Source: Alphaproteobacteria bacterium UBA1301
GTDB lineage: Bacteria; Pseudomonadota; Alphaproteobacteria; Micropepsales; Micropepsaceae
DNA length: 64,000 nt
Assembly: GCA_002307725.1 (NCBI GenBank)
Contig: DBUB01000001.1
Span: 17,011-81,010 of the forward strand
Direction: 5' to 3'
The notes under the pieces are model-generated. The model saw nothing but the letters and a program-made list of their open reading frames with translations, searched no databases and had not been told where the DNA came from. Below, piece after piece: positions 25,217-34,137 of the stretch. Positions within the stretch are counted from its first letter, which is position 1. Every line of letters starts with the position of its first letter. The translations under genes were made by a program, and so were the position numbers.

Positions 25217-25246
25217 ACGTTATACATAACATAGTTCATGTTATAT
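25217..25246. promoter_or_regulatory. Candidate operator cluster between DctP and VOC genes
   Basis: ATAACATAGTTCATGTTAT (25226-25244) is a perfect 7-bp inverted repeat with spacer AGTTC. It is overlapped by ACGTTATAC (25217-25225) and ATGTTATAT (25238-25246), which match the ATATAACRT half-site exactly or with one change. A smaller ATGT-A-ACAT lies at 25267-25275. The cluster sits in the divergent promoter region and probably controls both operons. Confidence 0.65.
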
Positions 25247-25291
25247 TCGTTGTCCAGCAGAGCCTAATGTAACATATCGAATGAGGACGCG

Positions 25292-25840
25292 ATGAGCAGG
25301 TTTTTTGGCGAAGTCCGCCAAATTGGATACGTGGTGCGGGATATCGAAGCCGCCATGAAGTACTGGTCCGAGACGCTCGGTATCGGCCCGTGGTTCTATG
25401 CTCCGAAAATCATCGACCAGCATTTCGAATACAAAGGCAAGCCGTCACCGATCCAGCGCGCCGTCGCATTGGCCAATTCCGGCCCCTTGCAGATGGAACT
25501 CGTGCAGCAACTCAACGACGCACCGTCGATGTATCTCGACTTTCTCAAGGCTGGGCATACCGGTGCCCAGCATTTCGCCTATTGGACCACCGCTTTCGAT
25601 GCCGACTTGGCGCGGCTCACGGCCCAAGGCTTGACCGTAGGCATGAACGGCTCGGTCGGGGCCGGCGGCCGCTATGTCTATTTCGAAACCGAATTCCACC
25701 CCGGCACGGTGATCGAATTGTCCGAAGTCTCGGGCCCCAAAGGCGCCCTGTTCCGCCAGATTCGCGAGGCGAGTGCGAACTGGGACGGCACCGATCCGGT
25801 CCGGGCGTTCCCCGATCTCTCTAAAATGCCGGCGAAATAG
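25292..25840 (+). CDS. VOC-family (glyoxalase-fold) protein
   Basis: The product (182 residues) has two vicinal-oxygen-chelate modules: QIGYVVRDIEAAMKYWSETLGIGPWF with a later ELVQQLND, then QHFAYWTTAFDADLARL with a later FHPGTVIELSEVSG. The glutamates in MELVQ and VIELSE and the histidine in AQHFAYW are plausible metal ligands. Family members include epimerases, dioxygenases and lactoylglutathione lyases, so a precise reaction cannot be given. GAGGA precedes the ATG. It is divergent from the TRAP operon and convergent with pdxA2 (18 bp apart), so it may act on a pathway intermediate. Confidence 0.8.
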   Translation: MSRFFGEVRQIGYVVRDIEAAMKYWSETLGIGPWFYAPKIIDQHFEYKGKPSPIQRAVALANSGPLQMELVQQLNDAPSMYLDFLKAGHTGAQHFAYWTTAFDADLARLTAQGLTVGMNGSVGAGGRYVYFETEFHPGTVIELSEVSGPKGALFRQIREASANWDGTDPVRAFPDLSKMPAK

Positions 25841-25858
25841 CGAACCGCCCGCTGCCTG

Positions 25859-26830
25859 TCAGACCGGACGCATGCGGCGCGCCATCGCGATGGCCGCCTG
25901 CATGTTGCCCGGCCGGGCAACACCTTTCCAGGCGATATCAAACGCCGTGCCTTGATCGACCGACGTGCGCAACACCGGCAAACCGGCGGTGATGTTCACC
26001 GTCGCGTGACGACCGATCAGCTTGGCCGGGATATGACCTTGGTCGTGAAACTGGGCGACAACAATGTCGTATTTCCCATCAATGGCTTGCTCGAATACGA
26101 CATCGCCCGGGATAGGCCCGGTGGCGAGGATTCCTTCGGCACAAGCCGCCGTCACAGCGGGAACCACCTGTTCCTGGTCTTCCAGGCCGTAAAGCCCGCC
26201 TTCGCCAGCGTGCGGATTGACCGCCGCCACCGCGACCCGCGGCTTGGCAATGCCCATGGTCAACATGTGACGATGGGCTGCCCGGATGGTGTCCAGGATG
26301 AGCTCGGTCCGGCACAGTCCGGCCACCTTGGCCAGCGACACATGCGTCGTGACGTGGATCACGGAAAGCTGCGGACAGGCTAGAACGGCGTAGCATTTCT
26401 TGACGCCGGTAAAAAGCGACAGCAGGCCAGCATGGCCGTTGAGGGCATAGCCGGCCATGCGGATGGCGGTCTTGTTCAGCGCTGCGGTGCAGATGACATC
26501 GATTTTCTTGGCCATTGCCAGATCCACAGCCGTCTTAATGATACGGCAGCCAACTTCGCCAGCATCCGCCGAAAGCTGGCCCGGCAGGATCGCATCCCGG
26601 TTCCTGGCCTCAACCGGCAAGAGGGGCACGGCCCCCGCCGGAATGTTCCCATCAGGGGAAACGAACGTGAGGTCAGCCCCGACCAGATCACTGGCCCGCG
26701 CCATGAACACCGGATCGCCGATCACCAACGTCGCCGCCCGGTCCGCGGCCGGCATGTCCTTGAGAGCCTTGCAGATTACTTCCGGCCCGATTCCGGCCGG
26801 ATCGCCCATCGTCAGCCCAATTCTGTTCAT
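25859..26830 (-). CDS. pdxA2: PdxA2-type 4-phospho-acid-sugar dehydrogenase
   Basis: The product (323 residues) is a PdxA-family metal- and NAD-dependent dehydrogenase: LTMGDPAGIGPEVICKAL near the N terminus, ALNKTAIRMAGYALNGHAGLL with the first metal histidine, HVTTHVSLAKV, and HDQGHIPAKLI with later ligands. Canonical PdxA has GHT where this has GHA. PdxA2 proteins oxidatively decarboxylate 4-phospho-D-threonate or -erythronate to dihydroxyacetone phosphate, next to a DUF1537 kinase. That partner is encoded divergently here, which favours an acid-sugar role over pyridoxine synthesis. The exact substrate is inferred. Confidence 0.85.
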   Translation of the reverse strand: MNRIGLTMGDPAGIGPEVICKALKDMPAADRAATLVIGDPVFMARASDLVGADLTFVSPDGNIPAGAVPLLPVEARNRDAILPGQLSADAGEVGCRIIKTAVDLAMAKKIDVICTAALNKTAIRMAGYALNGHAGLLSLFTGVKKCYAVLACPQLSVIHVTTHVSLAKVAGLCRTELILDTIRAAHRHMLTMGIAKPRVAVAAVNPHAGEGGLYGLEDQEQVVPAVTAACAEGILATGPIPGDVVFEQAIDGKYDIVVAQFHDQGHIPAKLIGRHATVNITAGLPVLRTSVDQGTAFDIAWKGVARPGNMQAAIAMARRMRPV

Positions 26831-26895
26831 CAGTCACTCCGTGCCCGAACGCCGCAGTCCGCCCGACAGCCGAAGTTGAAGGACGAAAGCGCTCA

Positions 26896-26919
26896 AACAT
26901 CACACGATTAATGTTGTAT
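26896..26919. promoter_or_regulatory. Candidate operator between pdxA2 and the kinase operon
   Basis: AACAT and ATGTT (26896-26900 and 26911-26915) are inverted arms separated by 10 bases, and ATGTTGTAT (26911-26919) is one mismatch from the recurring half-site. The spacing differs from the sites at 22079 and 25226, so equivalence is uncertain. Confidence 0.4.
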
Positions 26920-27008
26920 GTATAGTTTTTTTTGGTACATTCTGCGGAATCTGCTCACGCCCGCCGGATTTCAGTGTGATTTGTTCCGGGCCTCAGGAGC
27001 AACGGACC

Positions 27009-28373
27009 ATGACGAACAACCAAAGCCGCGACGATAAATTGCTCCTGTCCTTTTATGGAGACGATGTCACCGGCTCGACCGATGTGCTGGAAGCAGCGGC
27101 ATTGGCCGGGGTGCCTGCGATTCTGTTCCTGGCGCCGCCGACGGCGGAGCAGCTGCAGCGTTATCGTGGTGTCCGCGTCGTGGGCGTTGCCGGCGACAGC
27201 CGCAGTCGCACACCGGCATGGATGCAAGCCAACCTGCCCAACGTGTTTCAGGCACTTAAAGCCGTTGGTGCGCCGGTGGTGCATTACAAAACCTGCTCCA
27301 CCTTCGATTCCTCTCCGGATACCGGGAGCATCGGCCGCGCCATCGACATCGGCATTGACGGCTTTGGAACGCCAGTGCCGGTCGTGGTCGGTGTCGTCCC
27401 CCATCGCCGCTTCGTCGTCTTCTCGACGCTGTTCGCGGCCGGTCACGTCGGCGGCACCCGCGAGGTCTACCGGATCGACCGCCACCCAACCATGAGCCGG
27501 CATCCCATCACGCCGATGGATGAAGCCGATCTTCGCTTGCACCTCGGCAAACAAACGGCGCGGCCAATTGCCGGGTTTGACCAATGCCAGATGTCCGGCG
27601 ATGGCTTCGCGGCACGGTTTGCCGAGTTGGATGCCGACATCGTCATCCTCGATACGTTCGATGCCGCCACGACCCGCCGCTGCGGCGAATTGCTGGCTCA
27701 ACTGGCCGCCCAGCGGCAAATCTTCGTCGCCGGGTCCTCCGGTGTCGAATACGCCTATTTCGATTACCTCATGGCGGCCGGAATACTGCCGACACCGGCT
27801 GTGCCGCGGCCTTGCGGACCGGCCGACAAGATCATCGCCGTCTACGGCAGTTGCTCACCCGTCAGCGCCAAGCAGATCGAATGGGCCGAGAACAACGGCA
27901 TGACCGTCATCGCCGCAGACACCGTGGCACTGGTCGAGGACGCTGACGCCGCGGAAATGGCCTGCGCAAAACAAATGGCCGCGGCATTGTCGCAAAGCCG
28001 CGGCGTCGTTCTGTGTACGGCACGCGGCCCCAACGATCCCAGCATCGCACGCACCCGCGCGGCGCTGGAGCGGACAGGGCACAGCGCGCACGACAGTTCG
28101 CAGCTCCTCGGGATCCGTCTCGGCCGCGTGATGAAACGCGCGATCGAACGCACCGGAACGCGCCGCGCCGTTCTGGCCGGCGGTGACAGCTCAAGCCATG
28201 CCATTCCCCAGCTCGACATCGAAGCGCTGGAATATGCCGGTCCCATGGTTTCCGGTGCCCCGCTGTGCCGGGCTTATGCGAAGAATCCGAGACTTGATGG
28301 ACTGGAAATTGTACTCAAAGGCGGTCAAGCCGGCGAACCAGATTTTCTGGGCCGATTGATCGCAGGGCATTGA
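27009..28373 (+). CDS. Four-carbon acid-sugar kinase (DUF1537 family)
   Basis: The product (454 residues) belongs to the DUF1537 two-domain kinases, which phosphorylate D-threonate, 2- or 3-oxo-tetronates or 3-oxo-isoapionate. The N-terminal substrate domain starts LLSFYGDDVTGSTDVLEAAALAG, with the family DDxTGxxD motif. The C-terminal nucleotide domain includes AVLAGGDSSSHAI and VLKGGQAGEPDFL, where many members read GGDTSG and K-(S/G)-G-N-x-G. AGGAG upstream fixes the start at 27009. It heads an operon with a DeoR regulator, an aldolase and two glycosidases, and faces pdxA2. Kinase plus PdxA2 resembles the D-threonate route (DtnK, PdxA2). Confidence 0.88.
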   Translation: MTNNQSRDDKLLLSFYGDDVTGSTDVLEAAALAGVPAILFLAPPTAEQLQRYRGVRVVGVAGDSRSRTPAWMQANLPNVFQALKAVGAPVVHYKTCSTFDSSPDTGSIGRAIDIGIDGFGTPVPVVVGVVPHRRFVVFSTLFAAGHVGGTREVYRIDRHPTMSRHPITPMDEADLRLHLGKQTARPIAGFDQCQMSGDGFAARFAELDADIVILDTFDAATTRRCGELLAQLAAQRQIFVAGSSGVEYAYFDYLMAAGILPTPAVPRPCGPADKIIAVYGSCSPVSAKQIEWAENNGMTVIAADTVALVEDADAAEMACAKQMAAALSQSRGVVLCTARGPNDPSIARTRAALERTGHSAHDSSQLLGIRLGRVMKRAIERTGTRRAVLAGGDSSSHAIPQLDIEALEYAGPMVSGAPLCRAYAKNPRLDGLEIVLKGGQAGEPDFLGRLIAGH

Positions 28374-28392
28374 GACAAAGGGGAACCAGACC

Positions 28393-29151
28393 ATGGATGC
28401 CGAAGAACGCCGCAGGGAACTGCTCAAAGTCGTACAGACCCGCAAGTCCGTCGGGCTCGACGAGCTTGTCGAACATCTTAGCGTCAGCCGGATGACCGTA
28501 CATCGCGATCTGGATCTCTTGGCGAGCCGCGGGCTCCTGCGCAAGCAACGCGGCGGCGCCTCAGCCGAAAGCTCGCTGCTGTTCGAAAGCAATTTTCATT
28601 ACCGGCAGGAAGTTTATCAGCCCGAGAAGCTCGCCCTCGCCAAGGCCGCCGCCCGGCTGATCGAACCCGGCCATGTGATCATGCTCGACGACAGCACCAC
28701 GACGCTGCAGATCTGCGATGAAATCGCGGAGGTCGAGAATGTCACCGTCATCACCAACTCGCTGGCGGTCTGCGAAAAACTGCGCGCGAAGCCGAGCACC
28801 CATCTCGTGCTGGCTGGCGGCAACTACAACGACACGCTCGAAGGCTTCTACGGCCTGCTCTGCGAACAGACTTTGCGCAAGCTGCGGGCCGACTGGGCCT
28901 TCATGTCCGCCCCGTCGGTCATCGGAACCTGCCTCTATCATCAGGACCAGGAAGTCGTCCGCATCAAGCGCGCCATGATGGAGGCCGCGGAAAAGTCCGT
29001 GATGCTTCTCGTCGCCGCGAAGTTCCGCACCCGCGCTCTGACGCAATTCGCCGAACTCTCGGAATTCAACCACATCTTCATCGATCGGCAGATCGATCCC
29101 GCAGCAGCGAAATCGCTGCAACAAGCGGCGATACCATTCGAACTCGTCTAG
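28393..29151 (+). CDS. DeoR/GlpR-family regulator
   Basis: The product (252 residues) has an N-terminal DeoR helix-turn-helix (RRRELLKVVQTRKSVGLDELVEHLSVSRMTVHRDLDLLASRGLL, with the motif MTVHRDL) and a C-terminal sugar-phosphate-binding isomerase-like domain (MLDDSTTTLQICDEI, VTVITNSLAVCEKL, LVLAGGNYNDTLEGFYG). Such proteins are usually repressors relieved by a phosphorylated sugar. It lies 19 bp after the kinase and 13 bp before the aldolase, so it is in the same operon. It most likely responds to a phosphorylated intermediate of the acid-sugar pathway. Whether it binds the repeated AT-rich half-sites is untested. Confidence 0.9.
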   Translation: MDAEERRRELLKVVQTRKSVGLDELVEHLSVSRMTVHRDLDLLASRGLLRKQRGGASAESSLLFESNFHYRQEVYQPEKLALAKAAARLIEPGHVIMLDDSTTTLQICDEIAEVENVTVITNSLAVCEKLRAKPSTHLVLAGGNYNDTLEGFYGLLCEQTLRKLRADWAFMSAPSVIGTCLYHQDQEVVRIKRAMMEAAEKSVMLLVAAKFRTRALTQFAELSEFNHIFIDRQIDPAAAKSLQQAAIPFELV

Positions 29152-29164
29152 CGAAAGAAAGTCT

Positions 29165-30022
29165 ATGTCTCCTCTGGGTACCCAAATCCGCCTTTCCCGC
29201 ATCATCAACAACAAGACGCAGCGCGGCTTCTGTGTCGCGATGGACCACGCGTTGCATCTTGGCAGTTGCAAAGGTTTGGAACACCCGGAAGCCATGCTGG
29301 ACGCCATGGCCGAAGCCGGCGTCAATGGCGTGATCCTGCCGCTTGGTTCGGCCCTGCGCTATGGCGAGCGCCTGGTCCGCAACGGCGGCCCGGCCCTGAT
29401 TTTGCGGCTCGATCAGACGACCATGTGGCGCGAAGGCACGGCTCTCGACTACAAGGACGGCCATACCCGCCTGATTGCCTCGGTCAATGACGCCATCGCC
29501 TTGGGCGCCGAGGCGGTGATCAATTATATGTTCGTCGCCCACAACGACCCGGCCGAAGAAACCATCGCGTTCCGCTCCACCGCCGACGTCAACGCCGCAG
29601 CCCGGGCGGCCGGCATCGTTCATATCGTCGAGACCATGGGGGCCCGCCACGCCCTCGCTAAAGATATCCATGACGGCGCGTTCGTCGGTTTTCATGCCCG
29701 TATCGGCGTCGAGATGGGCGCCGACATCATCAAAACCGACTGGCCAGGTAGCGTCGACAAGCTGCGCAGCATTGCCGCCGAATTGCCGGTGCCGGTCATG
29801 CTGGCGGGGGGGCCACGCGGCAAGTCCGACCGTGGCACGCTTGAACTGGTGTCCTCTGTGATCAAGGCTGGTGCCGCCGGCATCCTATTTGGCCGCGCTA
29901 TCTTTGCGGCCACCGAACCGTTCGCCGTCATGCGGGCCTGCCACGCCCTCGTGCACACCAATTGCAGCGTCGACGAAGCCATCGAACTTGCCGGCTTCCG
30001 CGCCATGCCGCAGGCGGTCTAG
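29165..30022 (+). CDS. Class I aldolase of the DeoC/FbaB/LsrF family
   Basis: The product (285 residues) is a TIM-barrel aldolase of the DhnA/FbaB/LsrF group. MDHALHLG opens the barrel, the Schiff-base lysine is in GADIIKTDWPGSV, and the phosphate site is formed by VMLAGGPRGKSDRGTLELV with GAAGILFGRAIF. These enzymes cleave or condense phosphorylated ketoses. It is cotranscribed with the DUF1537 kinase, but the known tetronate pathways use the class II aldolase OtnC or PdxA2 alone, so its substrate is unclear. It may split a phosphorylated product of the kinase or act in a side branch. Confidence 0.85.
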   Translation: MSPLGTQIRLSRIINNKTQRGFCVAMDHALHLGSCKGLEHPEAMLDAMAEAGVNGVILPLGSALRYGERLVRNGGPALILRLDQTTMWREGTALDYKDGHTRLIASVNDAIALGAEAVINYMFVAHNDPAEETIAFRSTADVNAAARAAGIVHIVETMGARHALAKDIHDGAFVGFHARIGVEMGADIIKTDWPGSVDKLRSIAAELPVPVMLAGGPRGKSDRGTLELVSSVIKAGAAGILFGRAIFAATEPFAVMRACHALVHTNCSVDEAIELAGFRAMPQAV

Positions 30023-30066
30023 TCGATACAAGGCACGGCGACACGAGCGTGCGAAAGGCGTGAGTC

Positions 30067-32307
30067 ATGGTTCGTCCGATGATGCGGTTGTGCGGTTCGG
30101 CGCTGGTTGTTTCCGGCGCCCTGCTTGGCACCGTTGCCACGGCCAGTCCCGCCCTTCAACCGTTTACGATTGACCACGAAAACCACGCCGCGTCGGCCCT
30201 TGACGTCAGCTTTCTGCTCGACAAGACCGCCGGTGAAAGCGGTTTCATCCGCATCAAGAACGGCCATCTGGTCCATGCCGACGGCCGCCGGTTTCGCTGT
30301 TGGGGCGTCAATCTGGGCGGCTGGACGCCCGGCTCCGCTCTGCTGCCGCCGAAAGACAGCGCCGACGTCTATGCAGCAGCGCTCGCCCGGCTCGGCGTCA
30401 ATTGCGTGCGCCTGCATTTCCTCGATATGCCCAACAAATCGGTCTCCGTCCCCGGGCAAGGCGGCGCCGGGCCCAACGGCGAGGCCCTGAAAGAACCAGT
30501 GTCGAACACGCCGGCCGGTCTGATCGACGCCAGCCGCAACGATTCCAGATCCCTTGCTCCCGAGCAGCTCGACCGCCTCGACTATCTGGTCTATCGGCTG
30601 AAAAGCCACGGCATCTATGTCGATCTCAATCTGAATGTCGGGCGGTTTTACCGAGCCGACGACGGCGTGCCGGACTCCGACCTGATCGGGACCGCCAAGG
30701 GGATGACCTATTTCGGCCCCGAACTCATCGCGCGCCAGAAAGAATACGCCCGCAACCTGATTCAGCACATCAATCCCTACACGCATACCGCCTATAGCGA
30801 CGAGCCGGCGATCGCAATCGTCGAAGTGGTGAACGAGAATTCGCTTACCGAATTCTGGATGCGCAATTGGGTACGCGGCGAGCACGACAAGAACACGCCA
30901 CGCGTTCAGCTCGATCTAACGCCGCATTACAAGGCCCTGCTGACCGCACAGTATAATGACTGGTTGAGCCGCACGCATAAGCCGGCCCAATTGGAACGGC
31001 TACGCCGGATGTGGGGCGTGGCTACCGGACAGCCAGTTGCCCTGCTGCGCCGGGGCGAATTCGCCGCCGTGCCGAAGGAACGCTTCAACACCGAGTTGGC
31101 CTTCTACACCCATGTCGAGACCACGTTCTTCCAGGACATGTGCGCGTACCTGCGCAAGGATCTCGGCGTGAAGGTTCCGATCATCCCGACGGCCGATCAC
31201 ACCTACTTTATCTCCGGCCTGCCGCTGCTGCGCACGACCTCGGCGTTCGAGCTCCAGGATGCTCACGCATATTGGCAGCATCCGGCCATCTACGGCCGCC
31301 GCGCCACGCCCATGCTCGACGATCCGCTACACTCGATGGTGGTGAAGCTGGCGCGCACTGCCATGGCCGGCAAACCGTTCACCGTCAGCGAAATCAATGA
31401 GCCGTTTCCCAACGATTATCGCAGCGAGATGATTCCCATCATCGCCAGCTACGCTGCCTTTCAGGATTGGGACGCGGTGTTCTTCTACAGCATGGAACCC
31501 AAGCTGAACGGTCAATGGCAAGCGACGATCGGCGATTTTTTCGATATCGCCCAAGACCCGATCAATATCGCCGAACTGCCGCTCGGCGCCCTAACTTTCC
31601 TGCGCCACGACGTGCAAACGGCCAAGCAGACCATCGCGCGCAGTTATTCGACGGCCGATATCAACGAATCGGCCCGGGCGCCGCTGAGCAGCAAACCATA
31701 TTTCACACCCGGCTTTGCGCTGTCGCTACCACTGCAGCACGGCTCGCGCATCCGCTGTCTCGATTGCGCCCCGCTGGGCCGCATCGCGGTGCCGCAAGGC
31801 GACGACCTCTTTAGCGATACCGGAGAGTTGCGCTGGCATGCCGCCGGCGAGCACACCGGCTTTTTGACCACCCAGACCGAGCGAACCGAGATCATCAGCG
31901 GCTTCACAGCGGAGGCATCGCGCAAAGGCGGCACCACGCCCCATCTCAGCGCCGATATTGCCAACGACTTCGCCACGGTCGCCTTGAGTTCGCTCGACGG
32001 CAAGGCGCTTTCGGTTTCCGACCGCATGATGCTGGTCGCCACCGCAACGGCGAACAATTCCGGCGCCATCTGGGACCGCCGCCACGCCATGATGGCAAAA
32101 TGGGGGGCGGCACCGACCCTGCTCGAACCCGTCACCGGCTGGATCATGTTCAAGAATCTCGACGGAGCGATCAAGGTCACGGTGACGCCCTACGACGGCG
32201 CCGGCCGGGCCCTGGCGCCCATCGACGCACGCATGCTGGAGGATGGATGGGAAATCCCCGTCGGCACACCAGCAGCAACGAATTACCTGGTCTCTGTCAC
32301 ACGTTAA
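30067..32307 (+). CDS. Secreted clan GH-A glycoside hydrolase (GH5-like)
   Basis: The product (746 residues) has a Sec signal (MMRLCGSALVVSGALLGTVATAS). The TIM-barrel domain contains GHLVHADGRRFRCWGVNLGG and ARLGVNCVRLHFLD. The acid/base glutamate is in VVNENSLTEFW (residue 257), and the probable nucleophile is in VSEINEPFP (residue 442). After the barrel come about 250 residues of beta-rich sequence without a recognised family. It is GH5-like, but the family or subfamily cannot be named from reading. It lies 44 bp after the aldolase gene and 30 bp before GH127, so it is part of the kinase operon. It probably cuts a polysaccharide backbone or side chain. Confidence 0.75.
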   Translation: MVRPMMRLCGSALVVSGALLGTVATASPALQPFTIDHENHAASALDVSFLLDKTAGESGFIRIKNGHLVHADGRRFRCWGVNLGGWTPGSALLPPKDSADVYAAALARLGVNCVRLHFLDMPNKSVSVPGQGGAGPNGEALKEPVSNTPAGLIDASRNDSRSLAPEQLDRLDYLVYRLKSHGIYVDLNLNVGRFYRADDGVPDSDLIGTAKGMTYFGPELIARQKEYARNLIQHINPYTHTAYSDEPAIAIVEVVNENSLTEFWMRNWVRGEHDKNTPRVQLDLTPHYKALLTAQYNDWLSRTHKPAQLERLRRMWGVATGQPVALLRRGEFAAVPKERFNTELAFYTHVETTFFQDMCAYLRKDLGVKVPIIPTADHTYFISGLPLLRTTSAFELQDAHAYWQHPAIYGRRATPMLDDPLHSMVVKLARTAMAGKPFTVSEINEPFPNDYRSEMIPIIASYAAFQDWDAVFFYSMEPKLNGQWQATIGDFFDIAQDPINIAELPLGALTFLRHDVQTAKQTIARSYSTADINESARAPLSSKPYFTPGFALSLPLQHGSRIRCLDCAPLGRIAVPQGDDLFSDTGELRWHAAGEHTGFLTTQTERTEIISGFTAEASRKGGTTPHLSADIANDFATVALSSLDGKALSVSDRMMLVATATANNSGAIWDRRHAMMAKWGAAPTLLEPVTGWIMFKNLDGAIKVTVTPYDGAGRALAPIDARMLEDGWEIPVGTPAATNYLVSVTR

Positions 32308-32337
32308 CCGGCTTTCCTGGCACCAAGAGGCTTCACG

Positions 32338-34131
32338 ATGTTCGAACTATCCCGCAGGAACCTGTTGCAAGGTGCGACGTTTGCCGCCGCCATCGGCGAA
32401 GCCGTGGCCCAGCCGGCGCGTCCGTCTGGCCGCGAAACCGTGCAAGAATTCGCCTATCAGGACGTCACCCTGACTGGCGGTCCGCTGGGCGAACAATATA
32501 ACTGGATGAAGGCGCATTTCCTCGCGCTCGATAACGACCGCCTGCTGAAAGCTTATCGCCAGCATGCCGGGCTCGACGCACCGGGCAAAGACATGGGCGG
32601 CTGGTACGATCCCGACGGCTTCGTGCCCGGACTGACCTTGGGGCAATACATCTCGGGCCTAGCCCGTTTCGGCCGCGCCACGGGCGAGCCGGCGTTTCAC
32701 GCCAAAGTCGCTTACCTCGTCGGGGAATTTGCCAAGATCATCGCGCACAATCCCAACCCCTTTGCCGGTGTGAATACCGAAAAGCAATGGGCGGCCTATG
32801 TCTACGACAAGCATGCCATCGGCCTGATCGACGCCTATGACCTCAGCCATGTGCAAGCGGCGGCCGAGCTTCTGCCGCGCGTCTACAATGGCGCCAAGCC
32901 GTTCATCTCGCCAGTAAGCCGGGACCGCATCGGCAAGAAGGACCCGCCCTATGACGAGACCTATATCCTGTCGGAAAATCTGTTCGCTGCGGCGCGGGTC
33001 ACCGGCGACAGCAAATTCCGCGCGCTCGGCGAGCATTATCTCCTTAACAAGGAATTCTTCGATCCGCTGGCAAAGGGCGACGACATCCTGCCGGGCGCCC
33101 ACGCCTACAGCCATGCCATCGGCCTCAGTTCCGGCGCCGCAGCCTACCTCGTCCTCGGCGACGTCAAATACAAGAACGCCCTGGTCAATGCCTGGCGCTT
33201 CCTCGAACTACAACGCTATGCCTCTGGCGGCTGGGGACCGGAAGAGCAATTCGTAAAACCCCACACCGGCGCGCTGTACAACAGCCTCTTCAGCACCAAA
33301 GCCCATTTCGAAACGCCTTGCGGCAGCTATGCCAATACCAAACTGGCGCGCTATCTGCTGCGTTTCACAGGCGACGCCCGCTACGGCGACGGGTTGGAAC
33401 GGGATCTGTTCAATACGATTCTGGCGGTCAGAAAGCCCGACACCGACGGCGACTACCCCTATTACTCCAGCTATGGCCCCGCCTCGCACAAGGAATACTA
33501 CCCGCGCAAATGGCCCTGCTGCTCCGGCACCCTGGCCCAATGCGTGGCGGATTATCCGCTCAACATTTATTTCCACGCGGCCGACCGGTTGTACGTGAAT
33601 CTCTATACCCCCTCCGAGGTGCGCTGGTCACGGCATGGTCAGCCCGTCACGCTGCGCCAGGAAACGGATTTTCCCGACGGCGATCAGGCACGGCTGCGGA
33701 TCGCGCTGCAACATCCGGCAAAATTCACGCTGGCGCTGCGCATTCCGGGCTGGATCTCCGGACGCCCCAGCATCCTGGTCAACGGACACCCCATCGCGGT
33801 TCCCACCACACCCGGCCAATTTGCCCTGATCGAACGGCAGTGGAACAATGGCGACGTCGTCGAACTAACGCTGCCGCAAACGCAGCGGACGCTGGCGATC
33901 GACGATCAGCATAGCGATACGGTCGCCTTGATGCGTGGCCCGGTGATGTATGTCAGCGCCGCACCAACCGCGATCACGACGCCACATGTCATCGCCCCAA
34001 ACCAGGCTGTGACGGCGCTGTCGCCGCCGGACGCGGCCGGCGCAACAAAAAAGAACGGCAACGAAAGTACCTTCGTGCCGTTCTATCTTGTCGACGACGA
34101 AACTTACGACACCTATCATAAGCTCGGCTGA
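32338..34131 (+). CDS. GH127-family (DUF1680) glycosidase, copy 1
   Basis: The product (597 residues) begins MFELSRRNLLQGATFAAAIGEAVAQ, a twin-arginine-like signal. The (alpha/alpha)6 barrel of GH127 follows (LGQYISGLARF, GGWGPEEQF). The metal and catalytic region reads HFETPCGSY (Glu325, Cys328) and KWPCCSGT (Cys394-Cys395). In characterised GH127 arabinofuranosidase HypBA1 the glutamate and first cysteine are ETC; here a proline occupies that position and the cysteine is one residue later. GH127 enzymes remove beta-L-arabinofuranose or aceric acid. It ends the acid-sugar operon and is convergent with the MFS gene, 6 bp away. Confidence 0.85.
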   Translation: MFELSRRNLLQGATFAAAIGEAVAQPARPSGRETVQEFAYQDVTLTGGPLGEQYNWMKAHFLALDNDRLLKAYRQHAGLDAPGKDMGGWYDPDGFVPGLTLGQYISGLARFGRATGEPAFHAKVAYLVGEFAKIIAHNPNPFAGVNTEKQWAAYVYDKHAIGLIDAYDLSHVQAAAELLPRVYNGAKPFISPVSRDRIGKKDPPYDETYILSENLFAAARVTGDSKFRALGEHYLLNKEFFDPLAKGDDILPGAHAYSHAIGLSSGAAAYLVLGDVKYKNALVNAWRFLELQRYASGGWGPEEQFVKPHTGALYNSLFSTKAHFETPCGSYANTKLARYLLRFTGDARYGDGLERDLFNTILAVRKPDTDGDYPYYSSYGPASHKEYYPRKWPCCSGTLAQCVADYPLNIYFHAADRLYVNLYTPSEVRWSRHGQPVTLRQETDFPDGDQARLRIALQHPAKFTLALRIPGWISGRPSILVNGHPIAVPTTPGQFALIERQWNNGDVVELTLPQTQRTLAIDDQHSDTVALMRGPVMYVSAAPTAITTPHVIAPNQAVTALSPPDAAGATKKNGNESTFVPFYLVDDETYDTYHKLG

Positions 34132-34137
34132 ACGAGT

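Noticed and set aside
25859..26830. PdxA of pyridoxal phosphate synthesis
   Set aside because: The family is right, but the gene is divergent from a DUF1537 kinase with a TRAP transporter nearby, and the first metal motif is GHA rather than GHT; acid-sugar PdxA2 fits better.
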